DNA from: Caenorhabditis remanei
Lineage: Eukaryota > Nematoda > Chromadorea > Rhabditida > Rhabditidae
NCBI RefSeq assembly: GCF_010183535.1
Contig: NC_071328.1
Coordinates: forward strand, 14,260,001 to 14,324,000
Direction of reading: 5' to 3'
Length of the DNA stretch: 64,000 nucleotides
Part shown: piece after piece, positions 62,697 through 64,000 of the stretch
How the letters are laid out: each line of letters starts with the position of its first letter
Numbering within the stretch: the first letter of the stretch is position 1
Translations under genes and position numbers: made by a program
The notes under the pieces: generated by a model
The model's input: only the letters and a program-made list of their open reading frames with translations
Database searches by the model: none
Told to the model about the DNA's origin: nothing

Positions 62697-63694
62697 ATGT
62701 CTCCCTTTCCCCTCCTCCGTCTTCCTCAACTGGTTCTGTGCGAAGTATTCAAATCGTTGAGCATCGGAGAGAAGTGAGTTAATCTTATCAACATAACTTG
62801 ACTAATTCCCTCCCGTATTTCCAGAATCAAGCTCTCCATCTGCTCCAAGAAAGTCTCCACTCAAATCAATAATTGTCGTTTGTACTCTCAAAAAGTTATA
62901 GTCGATCTGGACACGTTACACCAAGCAGCAATCAGAGTTCACTCTGAAAATAACAAAGATGAATTTAAAGTCTTCATTCGTCCCAACTACGGAATGTGCA
63001 ACGATTGCAAAAGTATCAAAATTGAAGGACGTACTGTGTCTGAGACCTCCTGGAGTATAAGAACGACAACATTCTGGAAGAATCTTCGAGAAGGATTACT
63101 ATCTGATATTCGGCATCTTTTAAAGATGTTTCTATGCAAGGTTTCAGTTAATAATAGCTATTCTAATAATTCATATGCAAAAACTATTCAAAAAACTATT
63201 TGTTGTGTGATCTACAACTGGAATTCAAGAAGCTCGCGATTTACTTTAGAGGATCAGAGGATGAACACTTGTTCTGGAACCAGATATCCAATAAATTTGA
63301 ACTGGTTGAGGATCTTACCATCTCATCTATTGTTGATCCTGGTTTCAGACCAGTGTTCATTTCTTGGCCACAGAAAATTAGCATCTGGAGTTCCTATTGG
63401 TTCACTCTGGAAACTCTCTTGATGTGCACTTGCACTAGAATTTTACTCGGGGCGTCTCTTTTAGAAAATAAGGATTTGGATGTGATTCTTAGGAAGTGGA
63501 AGGCTGGAGGATTTCCGAATCTAGAATGGATGAAAATCCTTAGTCGTAATATAACAAATAATGGAACGACAATTTTGGGAATGAATCTGTTGGAATTGCA
63601 AGGAAATGACATCCAAACTGATGATGGATCAAAGAACGGAACTATTAGAATTGCCATCGGAACTTTTGAAATGTCTGTAACTCCAGTTGAATAA
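62697..63694 (+). pseudogene. FB35: F-box/FBA_2 gene with frameshift in the middle
   Basis: Exon 1 (62697-62773, MSPFPLLRLPQLVLCEVF), the 51-bp intron and exon 2 from 62825 are normal through FLCKVSVNNSYSNNSYAKTI. A local duplication (ACTATTCAAAAAACTATTT, 63182-63205) and loss of part of SELFDLQ then shift the frame. Read-through in the wrong frame ends at 63422. The right frame resumes at CDLQLEFKKLAI and stays open to the stop at 63694 (WFTLETLLMCTCTRILLGAS, RKWKAGGFPNLEWMKI, end FEMSVTPVE). A protein with only the F-box half could be made. Confidence 0.82.
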
Positions 63695-64000
63695 ACATAA
63701 CATATTGATATGAGAATTCTATAATAAAAATTTTTATGCAATTTTGTTATTTCTCTTTTAAAATAAGTGGCAAACACTGCAAGCAGAGGTGTACGAAAGT
63801 AAAGACGGAAGTGAAATGTGTTGTGACAGTATGAAACTGACGGCAATAGAACAAATTTTGTTAGTTGTATTAAATGTATCACTACGCTTCAAGCATGAAA
63901 AATGAAAAAGCATCTGAGTTTGACTCACTGAAGTCGGAAATGGAGACTTTTTCTTTAAGTCCGCTGGAGCATCTCACAATTTAATCTTTATCTTACTTGA
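63695..64000. repeat. 3' flank of FB35 and repeat D
   Basis: TTCTATAATAAAAATTTTTA is the type-1 polyadenylation region. Repeat D begins at about 63885 (CTTCAAGCATGAAAAATGAA, then GAGTTTGACTCACTGAAGTC) and runs towards the window end. Confidence 0.55.

Noticed and set aside
1..64000. Toxin-antidote selfish locus, as sometimes associated with nematode F-box genes
   Set aside because: No candidate toxin partner or unrelated gene is present among the intact genes, so there is nothing in the sequence to support it.

Overview
The window looks like a nematode chromosome segment, almost certainly Caenorhabditis. The introns are very short and uniform (46 to 53 bp) with TTTCCAG-type acceptors. Nearly every gene belongs to one tandem multigene family of the type nematodes expand: an N-terminal F-box followed by an F-box-associated domain of the FBA_2 kind (the fbxb/sdz type of C. 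elegans). The species cannot be fixed from the sequence. Genes are labelled FB1 to FB35 from left to right.

The typical gene has exon 1 of 77 or 80 nt, coding for a start such as MSSPFPLLRLPRLVLFEVF. A phase-2 intron of about 50 bp follows, and then exon 2 of about 0.75 to 0.93 kb. The F-box spans the intron (residues 4 to 45). The middle of the protein carries TFWKN..REGFLSVI, LLKxFxCKxS and LWNQIS..GLVEDL. The FBA_2-like part is WFTLExLLTCTC...KDLDxILxxWKxGGFPNL, and the tail is IQTDDGSKKATI...IEMSVTPF. Products of this type are expected to be substrate adaptors of SCF (Skp1-cullin-F-box) ubiquitin ligases, with the F-box binding a Skp1-related protein and the C-terminal half binding the target. 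Twenty-three genes have an intact two-exon reading frame: FB3, 4, 6, 7, 8, 10, 12, 13, 15-19, 21, 23, 24, 26-29, 31, 32 and 34. FB33 is truncated by a frameshift. The rest are broken, deleted or interrupted. FB1, FB9, FB17 and FB29 form a second subfamily (HWKAGG, GDPILG, EWED).

The most striking structure lies between the genes. About 100 to 135 bp upstream of almost every start codon is GGTCTCGCCACGAAACGCAG. In most places an inverted copy sits 100 to 150 bp further upstream, so the unit is a palindromic cassette of about 120 to 170 bp with divergent genes, or relics of them, on both sides. I read it as a duplicated bidirectional promoter that moves with the family.

Layout: 1-10 kb holds decayed minus-strand genes, FB3-FB6, a Helitron relic, a small TIR element and an old LTR. 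10-28 kb holds FB7-FB16 with dispersed spacer repeats and a tRNA-like sequence. 28-32.6 kb holds the 5' part of an LTR retrotransposon, FB17, a collagen-like fragment and gene scraps. 32.6-46.4 kb holds FB18-FB26, a Tc1/mariner-type element with a nested LINE fragment, and a solo LTR with 5-bp target duplications. 47.2-48.8 kb is a fold-back transposon with 0.6-kb arms. 48.9-64 kb holds FB27-FB35, one of them (FB30) split by a 615-bp inverted-repeat element. Spacers are built from a few shared repeat families, so the whole region seems to have grown by repeated duplication, unequal exchange and conversion.
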